This document shows positions 63,737 through 64,000 of a stretch of 64,000 nt of DNA, in pieces. The translations under genes were made by a program, and so were the position numbers. Positions within the stretch are counted from its first letter, which is position 1, and every line of letters starts with the position of its first letter. This DNA comes from Chryseobacterium oleae (lineage in GTDB: Bacteria > Bacteroidota > Bacteroidia > Flavobacteriales > Weeksellaceae): NCBI RefSeq assembly GCF_900115055.1, contig NZ_FOVD01000008.1, positions 62,001 to 126,000 on the forward strand. Direction: 5' to 3'. The notes under the pieces were generated by a model. It was given only the letters and a program-made list of their open reading frames with translations, did not search any database and was not told the DNA's origin.

Positions 63737-64000
63737 TTAATTCTTATGCAAACCTGTACAGATACAAAAGCAAAAAACGCCCTGTGATGGATCATAATGT
63801 TATCAATAAATATGCGCTTACGTTCGAAAATAAAACAATGAGCTGGGAAGGATTCCGGGGAAAGAAAAACAGTAAAATCATAGATACCAATCATTATTGT
63901 TTAACCTGTTTTTTAATCTGTTGGGACTCAGTCTCACAAATCAACGATTCATTGCTGCCGGATATTAATGCTGCTTTGGCGGATCCTACCTTGGAAATTG
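63712..64000 (+). CDS. partial gene running off the window end, unknown
   Basis: An open frame runs from ATG 63712 (inside the response-regulator 3' end) or ATG 63787 to the last base without a stop, at least 96 or 71 codons. The visible sequence contains MSWEGFRGKKNSKIIDTNHY and two cysteines in CLTCFLIC. No family recognised. The 63787 start is outside the upstream gene and is equally plausible. The frame could be spurious. Confidence 0.4.
   Translation, partial: MFKLAEKLINSYANLYRYKSKKRPVMDHNVINKYALTFENKTMSWEGFRGKKNSKIIDTNHYCLTCFLICWDSVSQINDSLLPDINAALADPTLEI

Overview
The window looks like a chromosomal segment of a Bacteroidota bacterium of the Chryseobacterium/Flavobacterium type. The evidence is AT-rich DNA, repeated promoters of the Bacteroidota form TTTG-N19-TANNTTTG, a SusC/SusD pair, a protein with a type IX secretion (T9SS) sorting tail, N-acetylornithine carbamoyltransferase in place of ornithine carbamoyltransferase, and families such as DUF2911 and DUF6268. 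This genus assignment is by pattern recognition and was not searched. There are no rRNA genes, insertion sequences, integrases, CRISPR arrays or prophage genes.

Layout. 1-4.1 kb: the end of an arginine operon (argF', argB, argE, argH) using the acetylated-citrulline route. 4.2-10.7 kb: an Lrp regulator, then pyrB-carA-(four-helix-bundle gene)-carB. pyrB is preceded by a strong promoter, a 23-codon leader peptide and an intrinsic terminator, arranged like the E. coli pyrBI attenuator. 10.8-15.5 kb: a serine-hydrolase lipoprotein, a PEP-mutase-like enzyme with Ada, a Crp-type regulator and a hydrolase. 15.6-20.1 kb: a siderophore-uptake cluster (TonB receptor, PepSY membrane protein, Fes/IroE-like esterase). 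20.2-31.5 kb: mostly single housekeeping and hypothetical genes, including holA and trxB. 31.5-34.5 kb: a repeat-dense stretch around a T9SS cargo gene. 34.5-36.4 kb: an XRE regulator divergent from a deoxyribosyltransferase/TIR-like protein, a candidate defence-type module. 36.6 kb: tRNA-Ser(TGA). 36.8-53 kb: accessory-looking genes (flavin monooxygenase, AraC regulators, NmrA protein, a GG-leader peptide, unknown lipoprotein, DoxX-like protein, EmrAB-TolC type efflux operon, HExxH protein, HxlR regulator, crotonase). 53.9-63.7 kb: a LytS-type histidine kinase, a large zinc metalloprotease, SusC, SusD and a LytTR response regulator, read as a peptide-uptake locus bracketed by its own two-component system.

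Intergenic DNA is unusually structured. There are at least five classes of repeat: tracts with a 7-bp period (one pair flanks, in inverted orientation, the four-helix-bundle gene between carA and carB); roughly 200-bp palindromic elements ending in CCACAAAAGTCACAAAAG; ATTAAG-rich hairpins; 27-bp palindromes between convergent genes; and a cluster of compact hairpins near 34 kb.

The most promising undescribed items are the pyrB leader-peptide attenuator, the four-helix-bundle/heptad-repeat unit inside the pyrimidine operon, and the XRE plus nucleotide-hydrolase-like pair. All functional calls rest on motif reading; no database search was run.
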